DNA from: Coleophoma eucalyptorum
Taxonomy: Eukaryota > Ascomycota > Leotiomycetes > Helotiales > Dermateaceae
Direction of reading: 5' to 3'
NCBI GenBank assembly: GCA_026120035.1
Contig: JALRME010000027.1
Span: 496,001 to 560,000 of the forward strand
DNA length: 64,000 bases
A program made the translations under genes and the position numbers. Shown here one piece after another: positions 45,272 to 58,082 of this stretch. Within the stretch, counting starts at the first letter, position 1, and every line of letters begins with the position of its first letter. Below the pieces are notes generated by a model, which saw only the letters and a list, made by a program, of their open reading frames with translations, searched no databases and had not been told where the DNA came from.

Positions 45272-47212
45272 TTCGAGCGGAAAAGTGCTTTTGGGCGTTA
45301 TTTAGGCGCATATATGGCGGAGGGATCAAGATACCAATGAGGCAGCTACATGCTTCCGAGCGCAACTATCTATCCTAGTTATGGAATTGCTGTTGCGGGG
45401 GTGCGGAGGATGTTAATAAGCCTTATATTACTATTGGCACATTAACTATCTTACAGAAAGAGGATCTTTTCCAACAGTAATACTTCAAAGCTCTGCTGTG
45501 CTGTACTTAGTTAAGTCTGCGTCCGTTAACTATGCTCCAAATTAAGAGAGTGTTTTGACAGTTATACTGTGCCCTTGACATCCTGTCAGTGATTTTTAAA
45601 CTAGTATTCCCTCTATCAAAGCTACAAAACGCATCACGAAGTATACAAGCATACTTAGCAAGCCCTAGCTATGTTGTTGATGCCACAATATCTACTTAAA
45701 AGCATTGTAAGTTGTAGAATAGAAAGTGTGAGCAGAACCATAAAAGTTTTGCCATCGTCTATGGTGAACCATTTTTATTACAGGATCTGATAGTTGTTTA
45801 TTGGCTGATATGGTGCTACAACTATGTTGTTTTAGAGCGGTCGAAGCTGTGAGAGTAATGTTAATATTGGATGAGGTGGCCTATCTTTCTTTTGGCTATT
45901 TTGTTTAATAACATAATCAAGTTCTTACATTTCCAGCCCTCTTGGAATCTTGGTGTTAATACAACAAGGGGAATATCTCTTGAATCTGGATTATGCGTGG
46001 CTTTCATGTTGCGATTTAGTATCCTGGTTTTATCATAAGTTTTTTGAGTTCTTGCTCAGCAATAACATCAAAGGTGTGCCCACGAAGATCTAGAAACTCG
46101 TGTCTAAAGCTAAGAGTCTGAGGGGCAAGTGGGAAAGATACATACCAGCCTAGGCAACACAGTGTTGTATATAATAAAGGTATTGATGAGATGTTGGAGA
46201 GCCTTGATATTGCAGTGGAAACGGGTACGAGGAAGGGAGAGTTTGATACTCGAGGCGTGAAGTATCCTATGAGTGTAGAGGAAACTACTACCTAAAGTAG
46301 CATAGATAGATTAGAATAGATGCCAAACACTAAGCTACTCTACGTTGGGTCATGACTCCTGGTACCTCAAATATACTGTTTGGAATCTACCTTGCTGCGC
46401 TTTCCGCTGACTTTAAAAAGTCCGGCAGTGAACACCATCAAAAGGTGTCCCTTTCAGTCCCATTGTCCTTGCTTGGATATGAATCACAACTTAGATCTCG
46501 TTGATCTCACGAGATATATGAAAAAGACATGGTTGTTGATGTTATTGTTGATATCAACGTTGTTAACGCCTCGCCCTATCCGCCGAGTGACTCGACGGAG
46601 GTAAAAGGTCAGCCTTCAAGAGCTTCGTGACTCAGTTTACTGCTGAAACCTAGCCACGAATCTGCATTGGCCAATGATATTCCTCCCACCCATGTCTTCA
46701 GGCCATAACGCACATATTGAGGCCTAAACTTCCAGGCACCAAGGCTTATGGAGCCATTTTCCTATTGCAGCCTAGCCTTTGAGCCTCATGTTCGTGGATT
46801 ATTCTGAACTCGCGCAAAGCAGCACAACACCGTTGCCCATCCCATCGACCACATCATCATCTCGAGGAATAGCGCGTCGTGTATCGTGCATTCCCGATAA
46901 TAGTTCTTTCTCAAGAGGAAGACGATCTGTACACTCCTTACGCCGTGGTTGTCGCATCGCTGGCGCTCTCTCGGTCGACCATCTAAGGTTTTCAGCAGGC
47001 CCTGGGCCTGGCTGCCTTCATCGCCATTGCATCGCGACAACATTTATTCATACAGTAATCCGACTGTTCGTGAACTCCTCTTAATACCTTCGATCAAAGC
47101 ATACGAGCTTGTGCGCCTATTCAGCCTTCGCCGGCGCGACTCGATTGGACCTCGAATCCCCTGACGACACCCATCACGTCTCCTTGGAGCTTGATCATCG
47201 AAATCCATCAAC
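45272..47212. other. AT-rich interval and RPB1 promoter
   Basis: About 1.9 kb. 45.3-46.4 kb is AT-rich with no clear gene. 46.4-47.2 kb should contain the RPB1 promoter, including a palindromic double CCAAT box at 46666-46675. No TATA box is apparent near the start, as expected for a housekeeping gene. Confidence 0.55.
46666..46675. promoter_or_regulatory. Palindromic CCAAT box (ATTGGCCAAT)
   Basis: A perfect 10-bp palindrome that contains CCAAT on both strands, about 540 bp upstream of the RPB1 ATG. It could bind the CCAAT-binding complex, though a functional role is not shown. Confidence 0.35.
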
Positions 47213-50200
47213 ATGGCGAATCTCAACTTTGCACATTCTGATGCGCCTCTGCGCACGATTCAGGAGATCCAGTTTGGGCTCTTATCACCTGAGGAAATCA
47301 AGAATATGAGTGTTTGCCACGTCTTATATCCTGAGACCATGGATGAGAGCAAGATGAAGCCGCGAGAACAAGGTCTGAACGACTCCCGACTGGGCTCTAT
47401 TGACAGGCAGTTCAAATGTGGTACCTGCGACCAGAACATGTCAGAATGTCCAGGTCATTTTGGACACATAGAGTTGGCAAAACCTGTCTACCACCCAGGC
47501 TTTATAAAAAAAATAAAGAAGCTGCTTGAGATGGTCTGCCACAACTGTGGTAGAGTGTTACTAGACAGAGTCAGTTTGCCTACTTGAGGTGGCAAATGTC
47601 TTGTGCATTTGGGCTAACATTACGATTGTAGAGCAATCCAGCATACAAGGCAGCAGTATCGATTCGAGATCCTAAGCGTAGATTTGACACGATATGGCGA
47701 CTTTGTAAACCAAAGATGATCTGTGACAGTGATGCACAACTGGGCGAGGAAGAGTTTGATGGGAATCCCAAAGAAGCTGCAAAGCGTTCTCATGGGGGTT
47801 GTGGCAATACTCAACCAGAAGTACGACAAACTGCTCTGCAACTTTGGGGAACATGGAAAGTGCCAAAGGACGAAGACGGAGAGGCCCAGATCCCGGAAAA
47901 GAGACAGATCACACCTGAAATGGCTCTCGCAGTATTCAGAAGCATTTCTACGGAAGAGATCTTCGACCTTGGGCTGAGCAACGATTACGCAAGACCAGAA
48001 TGGATGATCATCACAGTGCTTCCAGTCCCGCCACCACCTGTGCGTCCCAGTATCTCCATGGATGGTACTGGCCAGGGAATGCGTGGTGAGGATGATTTGA
48101 CTTACAAGTTGGGAGATATCATTCGTGCAAACGGCAACGTTCGCCAGGCTCAGCAAGAAGGTTCACCAGCCCATATTCTGCTAGATTTTGAGGCTCTCCT
48201 ACAGTATCACGTTGCTACTTACATGGATAACGATATCGCTGGTCAGCCACAAGCCCTACAGAAGTCAGGCAGACCTGTCAAGTCTATTAGAGCTCGTCTA
48301 AAGGGTAAGGAAGGACGTCTTCGTGGAAACTTGATGGGAAAGCGTGTCGATTTCTCAGCTCGTACCGTCATTACTGGTGACCCTAATCTCGATCTTGACG
48401 AAGTCGGAGTTCCGCGAAGCATTGCCAGAACCTTGACATACCCCGAAACTGTCACCCCATATAACATCGGCAAGTTGCATCAACTAGTACAGAATGGCCC
48501 CAACGAACATCCTGGAGCCAAGTATGTCATCCGATCTGATGGTACACGTATTGATTTGCGACATCACAAGCGAGCAGGTGCGATCTCTTTGGAGTATGGC
48601 TGGAAGGTTGAGAGACACATTATAAATGGCGATTTCATCATTTTCAACCGTCAACCTTCCTTGCACAAAGAGTCTATGATGGGCCACAGAGTTCGAGTCA
48701 TGCCTTACTCCACGTTTCGTCTTAATCTTTCGGTTACTTCTCCATATAACGCCGATTTCGATGGTGATGAAATGAACTTGCACGTCCCGCAAACAGAAGA
48801 AACGCGTGCTGAGATCATGAACCTCTGCATGGTTCCTCTCAACATTGTCTCGCCCCAGCGTAACGGTCCTCTAATGGGTATCGTCCAGGACACCCTCGCA
48901 GGTGCTTACAAGATGTGCAGACGAGATGTTTTCCTTACCAAAGAGGAGCTCATGAACATTCTGCTGTGGGTTCCAGAATGGGATGGTGTCATTCCTCAAC
49001 CTGCCATCTTCAAGCCACGTCCAAGATGGACTGGTAAACAGGTGATCAGTATGATTATTCCGAAGATCGTTAATCTATCAATGCCCAATGATGCTCGTGA
49101 GGATGCTCCTTTGAAGGACGATGCTCTTCTTGTCCATGAGGGAGAACTTATGTATGGGTTGCTTGCGAAGAAGATTGTTGGTGCTACTGGAGGTGGTATC
49201 ATCCACATCATTTTCAACGAGCAAGGTCCTGCTGCTGCTATGGCTTTCTTCAATGGTTGTCAGCGTGTTGTCAACTACTGGTTACTTCACAACGGTTTCA
49301 GTATTGGTATTGGTGATACTATTCCCGACAAAGCTACAATTGAGAAAATTGAAAATGCGATCACGACCCAGAAGGATGAAGTTGCCGAGCTCACAGCCAA
49401 AGCCACGGCCAATGAGCTTGAGTCACTTCCAGGTATGAACGTTCGAGAAACTTTTGAGAGTCAAGTTTCAAAAGCTCTCAACACCGCTCGTGATAAGGCT
49501 GGTACTAAGACCGAGGAGAGTTTGAAAGATAGCAACAATGCGGTGCAGATGGCACGATCTGGTTCCAAGGGTTCTACCATCAATATTTCGCAGATGACTG
49601 CTTTGGTGGGTCAACAGTCTGTCGAGGGTAAACGTATTCCCTTCGGTTTCAAGTACCGGACTCTGCCTCATTTCACCAAAGACGATTATTCCCCTGAATC
49701 AAGAGGTTTCGTTGAGAACTCTTACCTTCGTGGCTTGACACCCACGGAGTTCTTTTTCCACGCCATGGCTGGTCGAGAAGGTCTCATTGATACTGCTGTT
49801 AAGACTGCTGAAACTGGTTACATTCAACGTCGTCTTGTCAAAGCTCTTGAAGACGTAATGGCGAAATATGACGGCACAGTTAGAAACTCACTGGGCGATA
49901 TCGTGCAGTTTGTTTATGGCGAGGACGGTTTGGACGGTGTTTTCATTGAGAAGCAGCGTGTCGACCATATCAACATGTCTGACCAGGCGTTTGATGATCG
50001 TTACCGTCTGGATGTTATGGATGGATCCAATCCAATTTCTTCTGACTTACTGGAGCATGCTAACGAACTTGATGGTGACCTTGCTGTCCAGCAACTTCTT
50101 GATGAAGAGTACGACCAACTTCAAGAAGATCGCAGGATGCTTCGAGACGTCAACTTTAAGAAGAAGGACGACGAAATGATGCAACTCCCTCTTAACGTCG

Positions 50201-52541
50201 TGCGTATTATTGACAGTGCAAGACGACTTTTCAAGGTGGATGATTCGCAACGCAGCGACCTGCACCCTGCAGATGTTATTCCTCAGGTAAAGCAACTGCT
50301 GGACCGTATGGTCATTGTGCGTGGTGACGACGAGCTTTCGCGAGAGGCTCAGATCAATGCAACTCTTCTCATCAAGGCCCAGCTGCGTTCCCGCCTTGCA
50401 TACAAGCGAGTTGCTCTTCACATGCGTCTCAACAGGCTTGCCTTTTCCCACATTCTGGGCGAAGTCGAAAGTCGTTTTACTAGAGCTCTTGTCAACCCCG
50501 GCGAGATGGTTGGTGTCTTGGCTGCGCAATCTATTGGAGAGCCAGCAACTCAAATGACTCTAAACACTTTCCATTTCGCTGGTGTGTCGTCCAAGAACGT
50601 CACTCTTGGTGTGCCCCGTCTCAAGGAAATTCTCAACGTCGCAACAAATATTAAGACGCCTTCTATGGTTGTTTACCAGGAAGGATCCAGCGCTGGACAG
50701 GAGACAGCCAAATTACTTCGTAGCGCCGTCGAACATACCAATTTGCATTCGGTGACTGCGGCCACAGAGATCTATCACGATCCAGATATCACAACCACAA
50801 CAATCGAGAATGATGTCGATATGGTCGACTCGTACTTCCTGATTCCAGAAGAGGGTCACGATTCTCCTGACAATCAATCTAGATGGCTTCTTCGATTGAT
50901 TTTGGATCGTCAAAAGATGTTGGACAAGGGTTTGAAGGTTGAGGATGTAGCCATGAAGATTAAGGAGAACTATCCGAAGGACCTGGCTGTCATTTTTAGT
51001 GATAATAACGCCGAAGAGATGGTCATTCGTATCAGAATGATCAAGCAAAGCGATAATAAGTACGAAGATGATGAGATCGAAGAAGACATCATGCTCAAAC
51101 GTCTTGAAGCTCACATCCTGAATACCCTGACTCTTCGTGGTGTCCCAGGTATCGACCGTGCCTTCTTGAACAAGGAGACAAAGCTCATCACTACACCTGA
51201 GGGCCAACTGCTTGCCAGCAAGGGTGATCCACGATGCCAAGAATGGTACTTGGATACTAGTGGTACAGCCTTAGCACAAGTCTTAACGGTTCCTGGTGTT
51301 GATACCACGCGTACCTATTCTAACCACTTCATTCAAGTTTTCGAAGTCTTTGGAATCGAAGCAACTCGATCTGCTTTGATGCGCGAATTGACTCAAGTGT
51401 TGGCGTTTGATGGTTCTTATGTCAATCATCGACATCTTGCCCTTCTCGTGGATGTTATGACTTCTCGTGGACATTTGATGGCAATTACTCGTCACGGCAT
51501 CAACCGTGCTGATACTGGTGCTTTGATGAGGTGTTCCTTCGAAGAGACTGTCGAAATTCTGCTTGAGGCCGCAGCCGTTGGAGAGTTAGATGACTGCCGT
51601 GGTATCTCTGAGAACGTCATGCTTGGCCAGCTTGCACCTATGGGGACTGGTGAGCTTGAAGTGCTACTTGATCCTAAGATGTTGGAGACTGTCATCTCCG
51701 ATAATGGTCGTATGGGTCTCATGCCAGGTCTTTCGGTCAAGGGAGCAGATGGAGGTGCAGCGACTCCTTACGATAGCTCATCACCTATCAATGATAGTGG
51801 CTACCTTGGTACTCCAGATTATGGCGCTTCATTCTCTCCAATTGTCAGCTCTGGTAGCGATACTCCAACTGGCTTTGCTACTGAATATGGAAGCAACCAC
51901 GGTTTTGGTGGTATGAGTCCTTATGGCGGCAGAAGCCCCGGCGGTGGAATGAGCGGTTACAGTCCTTCTTCACCATTTAGCACGAGCCCGGTTTCTCCAG
52001 GCTTCTCACCATCGTCGCCCCGTTACTCACCAACCTCGCCAATGATGGGTGTGACAAGTCCGGGCTATGCAGCTTCTCCACGATTCTCCCCCGTATCGCC
52101 AGCCTTCACACCTACCTCTCCTGCTTATAGCCCTACAAGTCCATCCTTCGTCAGCCCGACGTCACCAAGCTATTCGCCTACATCTCCCAATTACTCACCC
52201 ACCAGTCCAAATCTACATGGGGCCAGTCCGACATCGCCATCGTACAGCCCTACGAGTCCAAGTTATTCTCCAACCTCACCAAATTACTCGCCCACAAGTC
52301 CAAACTTTGCAGGTGCTTCAAAGACACCGGGCTCTGGACTCTCCCCTACAAGCCCTGTCTATAGTCCAACATCACCAAACTGGAGTCCACATTCGCCCCA
52401 ACAGGGCAATGTCACCTCTCCCAAATAGTATGTAACCAACTTAAATAATTAAAGCTTTAACTAACATTCTATAGTTCTCCTACAAGCCCTTCATATTCCC
52501 CAACCTCACCACAGTTCTCACCTACATCACCTCGCAATTGA
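47213..52541 (+). CDS. RPB1: RNA polymerase II largest subunit
   Basis: Exons 47213-47569, 47632-52427 and 52475-52541 encode 1739 residues. The N-terminal zinc site is seen in [20 protein letters not shown] and CHNCGRVL. The catalytic loop [10 protein letters not shown] is at about residue 490 and supplies the three metal-binding Asp. The trigger-loop region [20 protein letters not shown] precedes KEILNVA. The C-terminal domain begins near residue 1560 and is degenerate: about ten exact YSPTSP units among variant heptads, with non-heptad insertions such as [10 protein letters not shown] and GASKTPGSG. The last 22 residues come from exon 3 and include two perfect heptads. If the 47-nt last intron is retained, the frame stops at TAG made by the junction (52426-52428). 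Confidence 0.98.
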
Positions 52542-53622
52542 GAGGCTAGAATTTCAAAATAATGTAACAACATCCCCCCAAAAAAAGATATTTGGGCATT
52601 CGGCGGGAGTTTGGGTGGGTGTGCTTTTTACCACAGCACACTAATGGCTCTTTTGTTTTTAATCGTTCTCCAGCATTTGCAATTCTTTCGAAAGGCGTTC
52701 CGGGTTAGCATTGTTCTCTAAAACAAAAAGGCTGAGAGAGAGAGAGAGACAGAAACTGCTAGAGTACGATTTTCTATTTACCTTCGGCCACCAAATTGAA
52801 TCAGGGCCGATCTTTGGTTTGCTTTGCACTTTTCTCGCGCGCTTATTCAGTCTATTTCTTTCCTGACATACGAGAGATGAATGGGATGCGACGCAGTGCG
52901 ACGCAGGACTTGAAGAATGTTTACAGATGTAGAACGAGGCGATGAGGACGAAGATGCTGAATGGTGTGGCGCCATGAGGGCAGAGATGATGCTTCATAGA
53001 CAGACTGTTTACTTGAGGCGGGCAGAGCTGGTTGATTTTCTATGAATATACGACTTCCTCTGAATTGGCTTCCTATCATGACATGAATGAACCTAATGTG
53101 ACGTGAGGTGATGTGGTGAGAAAAGTGGTGCAATACTGTCGCTTAACTTTGTGCCATCTGTTCCTAACATCTGAAATTTCTTTCCACATAGTAGCCTATG
53201 ATGTGTCTAAAGATGATCTAACAAATAAATATATGTAACTGGTGTGGGTAAATCCTATGTATAGTTATTGCATGAAAAGACAGAGCTTGGAGTGCACTTT
53301 TTGAAGTTGAAAAGCTCTTGATTGTTACAGACTAGAAGAGTCCTGCCGTAAGTACTTGACTGACGTCTAGAGTGCAAACAAAGTATACATGACCATTTGA
53401 TTCCAACATAGTTTGATTATATTTCATTTGCCTAAGTACAAGCCAAGCCCAATTCTGGCCCGGTATAAAAAAGCTGGGAAGTTCTTTCCACCGTACGCCA
53501 TACGCTGATGCAACCTAAAAAGCAAGAACGAGGGAAATGGAAGCATACTTTCCCACCAAAAATACGCCGACCTAGTTTCATTTCTATACAATTGTTCTCT
53601 CGATACGTCAAGCACTCTCTTT
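52542..53622. other. Convergent 3' region between RPB1 and ERO1
   Basis: About 1.1 kb between two stop codons facing each other. It holds both 3' UTRs and an (AG)n run at 52733-52749. No gene supported. Confidence 0.55.
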
Positions 53623-55568
53623 CTACAGCTCATCTAAGCTGGGTCGCACGATCTTCCAATGCTGCGTTGACCCAGGAATGCCGAGAAACCACTGCCAGAA
53701 TTTCGAAATTTCGAGAACGATAATTTTGAATCTATGTAGATATTAGAGTTGTTCGTATGACAGAGCGAAGACAGGATTTCTGCCAAAGAACTTACATGTT
53801 TACAGGGAAGCTCAACCAGCCTTTCAAGACGTACTTGAAGACCTTGCAATACAGCTCCCATTCGTGCTTGAACGTATCACTTATCGATAGTGGTTCCTGC
53901 CTGATTACAGGCTCGGTCTTTCGTTCGGTTGCATCAAACTCCTCAAAGTCTTGCTCGATGGCATCTGATGTGTATGGCTTGCCGGGAATGACGTGATGAG
54001 GCTTTTTCTCACGATCCGTCAGGACATGGAAGTGGCCTTGACTCGCAGTCTCCGTCTCTTCAGCTTCAACCATGATTCGGAACTCTTGGATAGCATTCAA
54101 AGAGTTGGAGATTCTTGCGAGAGTGTTGAATAGAGCAACCAGCTCAGTTCGCTTCAAAACAGGAATGTCCTTTGAATTATTGTCGAATTCGAACAAGACC
54201 TTGAGTGCAGCTCCGTAACCTGCGGTTTGCACCTTGCCCCATAGACGACACTTGTCACACCCAACACAGTCCATTACACGGCTGACATTACGGAATCGGT
54301 TTCGAAAATCTTCTTTAAGACTTGGACCTTCACCATTGACAAACATGAGGCTCTCGTCGAAGATCGCAGGCTTATCTGCGGCGATTGAAGTCAGGGCCTG
54401 TACCTTAGCTTTTGTGACTCGGTCATCGACAGGATCTCCGGAACAAAATGTGTAGTCCTGCAAATAAGGGCCGAGCTTCGTGACGGCCCGAAGGACAAGG
54501 GCGTAATTGAAGTACAGATTTGAAACTCGTTCTGGATGTCCATGTAGACGCTCTTTGTAGCAATCAAGGTTTGGACCCCATTCACCGGTGGTCTGATTTA
54601 GATACTCCCAACAGAGATGAGTGCTGATTGAAGCGTGCATACCAGAAATGACACGGTAAAAGACACGTTTCTCCAAACACTCATCCTCGTGCTCAAGTCC
54701 AGTTTCTGTAACGAATGGTGTATTCGGAGTCGTCTTTTGACGTTCCTCCAAAGCTTGCAGTCTTCCTTGTTCCTGGAGCACCGATCTTAACTCATCCGCG
54801 GCTGCTCCTGTAGGCAACAAAGACTCTCCATAAGAAGCCGATTTCGGGAAAGATGATTTCGAAAAGCAATTTTCGCGGTAGATGGTATCCCACACTTGCT
54901 TTGCGCTCTCTCCCGCATACCCAGTGAATCTTTCTGGATTATCCACCAGACTCACGTAGTCTCCTCTGCCATTGGCTCCTTCATCTTCTGGAACGCAATA
55001 GTCTCGGTCATCACATTCGTCGTCATATTCCACTACACAACTTTCTCCAACATCATCACCAAGTTCTCCTTGCAGTGGCCGTTCCGGACCCCGCGCTTCC
55101 TGCAATTGTCGCCCAGGATGCTCTGCTTTTAGTCCTTCCAATCTTCCAAGTTCTTCTGACCTCCAAATTTCAGGAATATCAGCCTCGTCTAAGGTGTTTA
55201 CAGCACAAGCAATGTTCCCACACATGCCATTCGAGTCGCTCCAGAAGGGACATTCATTATAGAGATTTAATCGATAGTATGCAAAGAAGTCGGTGTTTTT
55301 GGTGAGGTCAGTAAGCGCTGGTCTAAGCTCGCGATTGAGATTATCGAGGGTAGAGTAAGAGGCGCAAGCATCGGAGACAATAGCTTTTGGAGAGATCTGG
55401 GGTGAGGCATTAGACAGGAGTGCCTGATAGAACAAAAGTAGAGCATACCGCGCAAACATCCGGACTTGCATGTTGTGATTTGGAAGCGCTCTTTGGATCT
55501 GCGGTAGCATTCGAAGTAACCAGCAGAGCAAATACTGCCAGGTAAAATAGTTGCGACGCTGACTTCAT
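53623..55568 (-). CDS. ERO1: ER oxidoreductin Ero1
   Basis: Exons 55449-55568, 53796-55396 and 53623-53731 encode 609 residues. MKSASQLFYLAVFALLVTSN is the signal peptide. The shuttle-Cys region is LYNECPFWSDSNGMC, and the active-site CxxCxxC is DCVGCDKCRLWG at about residue 415, preceded by the FAD-binding block FYRVISGMHASISTHLC. The C-terminal exon adds EISKFWQWFLGIPGS and a short tail for membrane/ER retention as in yeast Ero1. It transfers electrons from PDI to O2 via FAD. Retention of the last intron would end the protein at once (ATG TAA at the junction). No UPR element was recognised upstream. Confidence 0.95.
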
Positions 55569-56629
55569 TGTTACCTGTCCTTTGTTGCTATGAGCCTGTT
55601 CGATGCGCCCGTTCACCGAGCTGAAACAGATATACCACAGACGATGGCGGGGTGTGAGTTGAGGTTGGCAGAAATGGTGAAAGGAAGTAACGTTAATAGA
55701 ATACTCGATGTGTCGAAGAGCGAAAAGTGATCAAAGGTGTATAGTATAGTAGTTCGGAGGAATGATCAGCTGTAAGATCATACGACAAGCATGGCGAGAT
55801 CCTCGTATACACAAAATCAAAGCCAACAAACACAACAAAGAATGAGTGACAAGAAAACTGGTCTGATGTGATTCTGAGGAGCAATCTGTTACGGTGTATG
55901 TGTCCCGTGCGGATTAACAATCCATCTTGAAGATCAGACGAGGATGAACGAGTACGAGGGTCAGGATTGCCACAAGTGCCACCGCAGCCTCGACTCGTTC
56001 TGCCACCGGGAGCCTTGTAGCTTACTTTGCCTTGCTTTTTACCCTGCCTTAACACTTATTCCGGCCCGACCGGTTGAGGTTAAGAAAAAGACTAAAGACT
56101 AAGTCAGGAGAGACTATATTTACTACCAGGCGGCTACTTCCCTCCTACCGCATCATGAAAAACCCCCGATTGTATCGACAAGCCACTCACAAGGCAGATC
56201 TTCACGCATTCTATCTTTAATAGTCTCACGCTGTCCATTGTATTATTATTGTTTTTGCAACGGGCGTGCATGTCCACTCTATTTCAGGCGACGGCGCATC
56301 TAGGTTTAATATAACTGTCACATGAAAGCATATTCAATATCCCGTTCGCTCGTGAGTAGCCAGAAAGTCTTAGCTCTCACCATACCATCTGTGCACAATA
56401 TTTTCCACCCAAGGGCTTTACTGCCCTTTCGATCCGTTTCCATCAGACGAAGAGAAATGTCCATTAATCCTAATTTGTACATTGAAGTAACCATGGAAAG
56501 CCACGGTGTGTATGAAAGAGATCGTGAGACATAACGTCGTCCAATGCCAAACCATCAACCATGTCTTACGCTGAACGAACACCCTGCCCAAGTGAAATGA
56601 AGTAGAACTACAAGAATTAAAACTCATAT
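55569..56629. other. ERO1 promoter and spacer
   Basis: About 1.06 kb upstream of ERO1 and downstream of CKS1, both on the minus strand. I found only short frames and no clear stress-response element. Confidence 0.5.
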
Positions 56630-57183
56630 CTATTGACCTGGGGGCACGTAGTTGATTGGTCTCCTGGAAGCTAGTCAGACGGTCTGCATGTGAGGTCGTT
56701 GATGATCACGACTTACTTGAAAAGAAGAATATGTGGCTCTGGTTCATGTACTTCGTAGTGTTCCCATCCTAGACTCTATATCAAACCCCATTAGTTTTCA
56801 GCATCCTCAATAACCGCAAAATCTGCCATATATATGTGCCATACCTGTGTAATACCCAACGCTCTCCATTCCTCCTCCCACAGAAGTTTCAGTGTGCCTT
56901 TCTGAGGGTCGTGATAGTCCTTTGGGATGACTTTAAGCATAGCTTTGGGAAGCTGGACGTGTCGATATTCATAATCATCGTCAGAGTATCTGACATGGAG
57001 TGTCAGCTCTGGATTCCACCTTCCGGGGCATGCCTAGAGACTTCCGTCTACTTGCGCTGCTGGCGCAGAAACTCACCTAGCAGAATAATGGATGGAGTCT
57101 ATAAACTCGTCCAGTCGCGCCTTTTCTGATTCGGAGAGAGGTCTGGGGACCTTGTTCCGTCTGTTGTAGTCCAGATCTGCCAT
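56630..57183 (-). CDS. CKS1: Cyclin-dependent kinase regulatory subunit Cks1
   Basis: Four exons (57077-57183, 56845-56989, 56717-56775, 56630-56663) make a 114-residue protein, the usual fungal size. The joined sequence has the phosphate-binding [20 protein letters not shown], then [20 protein letters not shown] (with the HxPEPH-type hinge as [12 protein letters not shown]). Cks1 binds the CDK and phosphorylated substrates to promote multisite phosphorylation at cell-cycle transitions. Three introns in a 345-nt coding sequence make it the most intron-dense gene in the window. Confidence 0.96.
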
Positions 57184-58082
57184 CGCGAGTTGTGTGAGGG
57201 TAGGATTGGAATGCTCGAAGTAATGAGGTGGAAGTCTGTCGAAGCTAGTGGAGGGGCAGAAGCACGCGACGAACGTCGATCTGCGAGTCTAGATCTGGGA
57301 GCAAGAGACAGGTCGTTCTATAATCGCAAGGCCGTAAGATGGATGTGGACCGCAAGGAATCGTTCGCCAGTCCTGCAAGGAAGAATCGGTCTGGCCGTGT
57401 TGCTCAGACGCCTCGCGCCTCGAGAAAGTCAGAAGCAAGTGGGTAGCGACTGATTTGGCACCGAGGATCTAAAAACCCAAATGCCCGTACAGGAAAAGTC
57501 TGCGCGACAAGGGCAAGCTGCAATGGTGGTGTATTGAGGTGAAGTGAAGTAGGCACGGTCGACAGGAAGTCCCGGGGAGTGGAGTCGAAGAGTAGGATAC
57601 CTAGATAGAGTTGGTTTGTTGACATTGATTCGAGCGAGGCTACTACCATAATTTTCTGTGCCTTACCACGTGATCAAGCATAAAATGACAGACAGCCAAT
57701 AATAGAAAGCTTTGTATTGTCGTCCTATTGAATAGTCCAGCAACACCACTGCCCCAGTTGTTGGAACTTACTCTTGCTCCTCTAGTTCTCCATGGTATTG
57801 TGCATAGATACGGTGCATCTGAGAATTTTTGTCTAAGTCTCTTTGTCTCTGCTGCAGCTTTTATGCTGTCGCTTCAACACCAGAATCACCCCTGCTCTTC
57901 CCCCAAGGTTTGCGAAAGGCCGCCCGGGAAGCATCAACCACCAAACGCGAATCGTCCATCGCCCAAAGAGACGCGTCTCTGCGATCCCGAAAGCGATTGA
58001 ACGAGCGCAAACATTTCAGCTGTGTTCTAGATTGTTTTGCTAGCTGCGCTGAATCGCACTCTTCCTCACTCTGGAGTGAAAG
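57184..58082. promoter_or_regulatory. Divergent promoter region of CKS1 and RSC4
   Basis: About 900 bp between the CKS1 and RSC4 start codons. The half next to RSC4 has mixed short frames that are shadows of leader sequence. No individual site was identified. Confidence 0.5.

Noticed and set aside
46016..46291. 92-codon open minus-strand stretch without an ATG, preceded by a TTTAG acceptor-like site (contains FRHEFLDLRGHTFDVIAEQE)
   Set aside because: Composition looks natural, but no partner exon, start codon or family could be found, so chance cannot be excluded.
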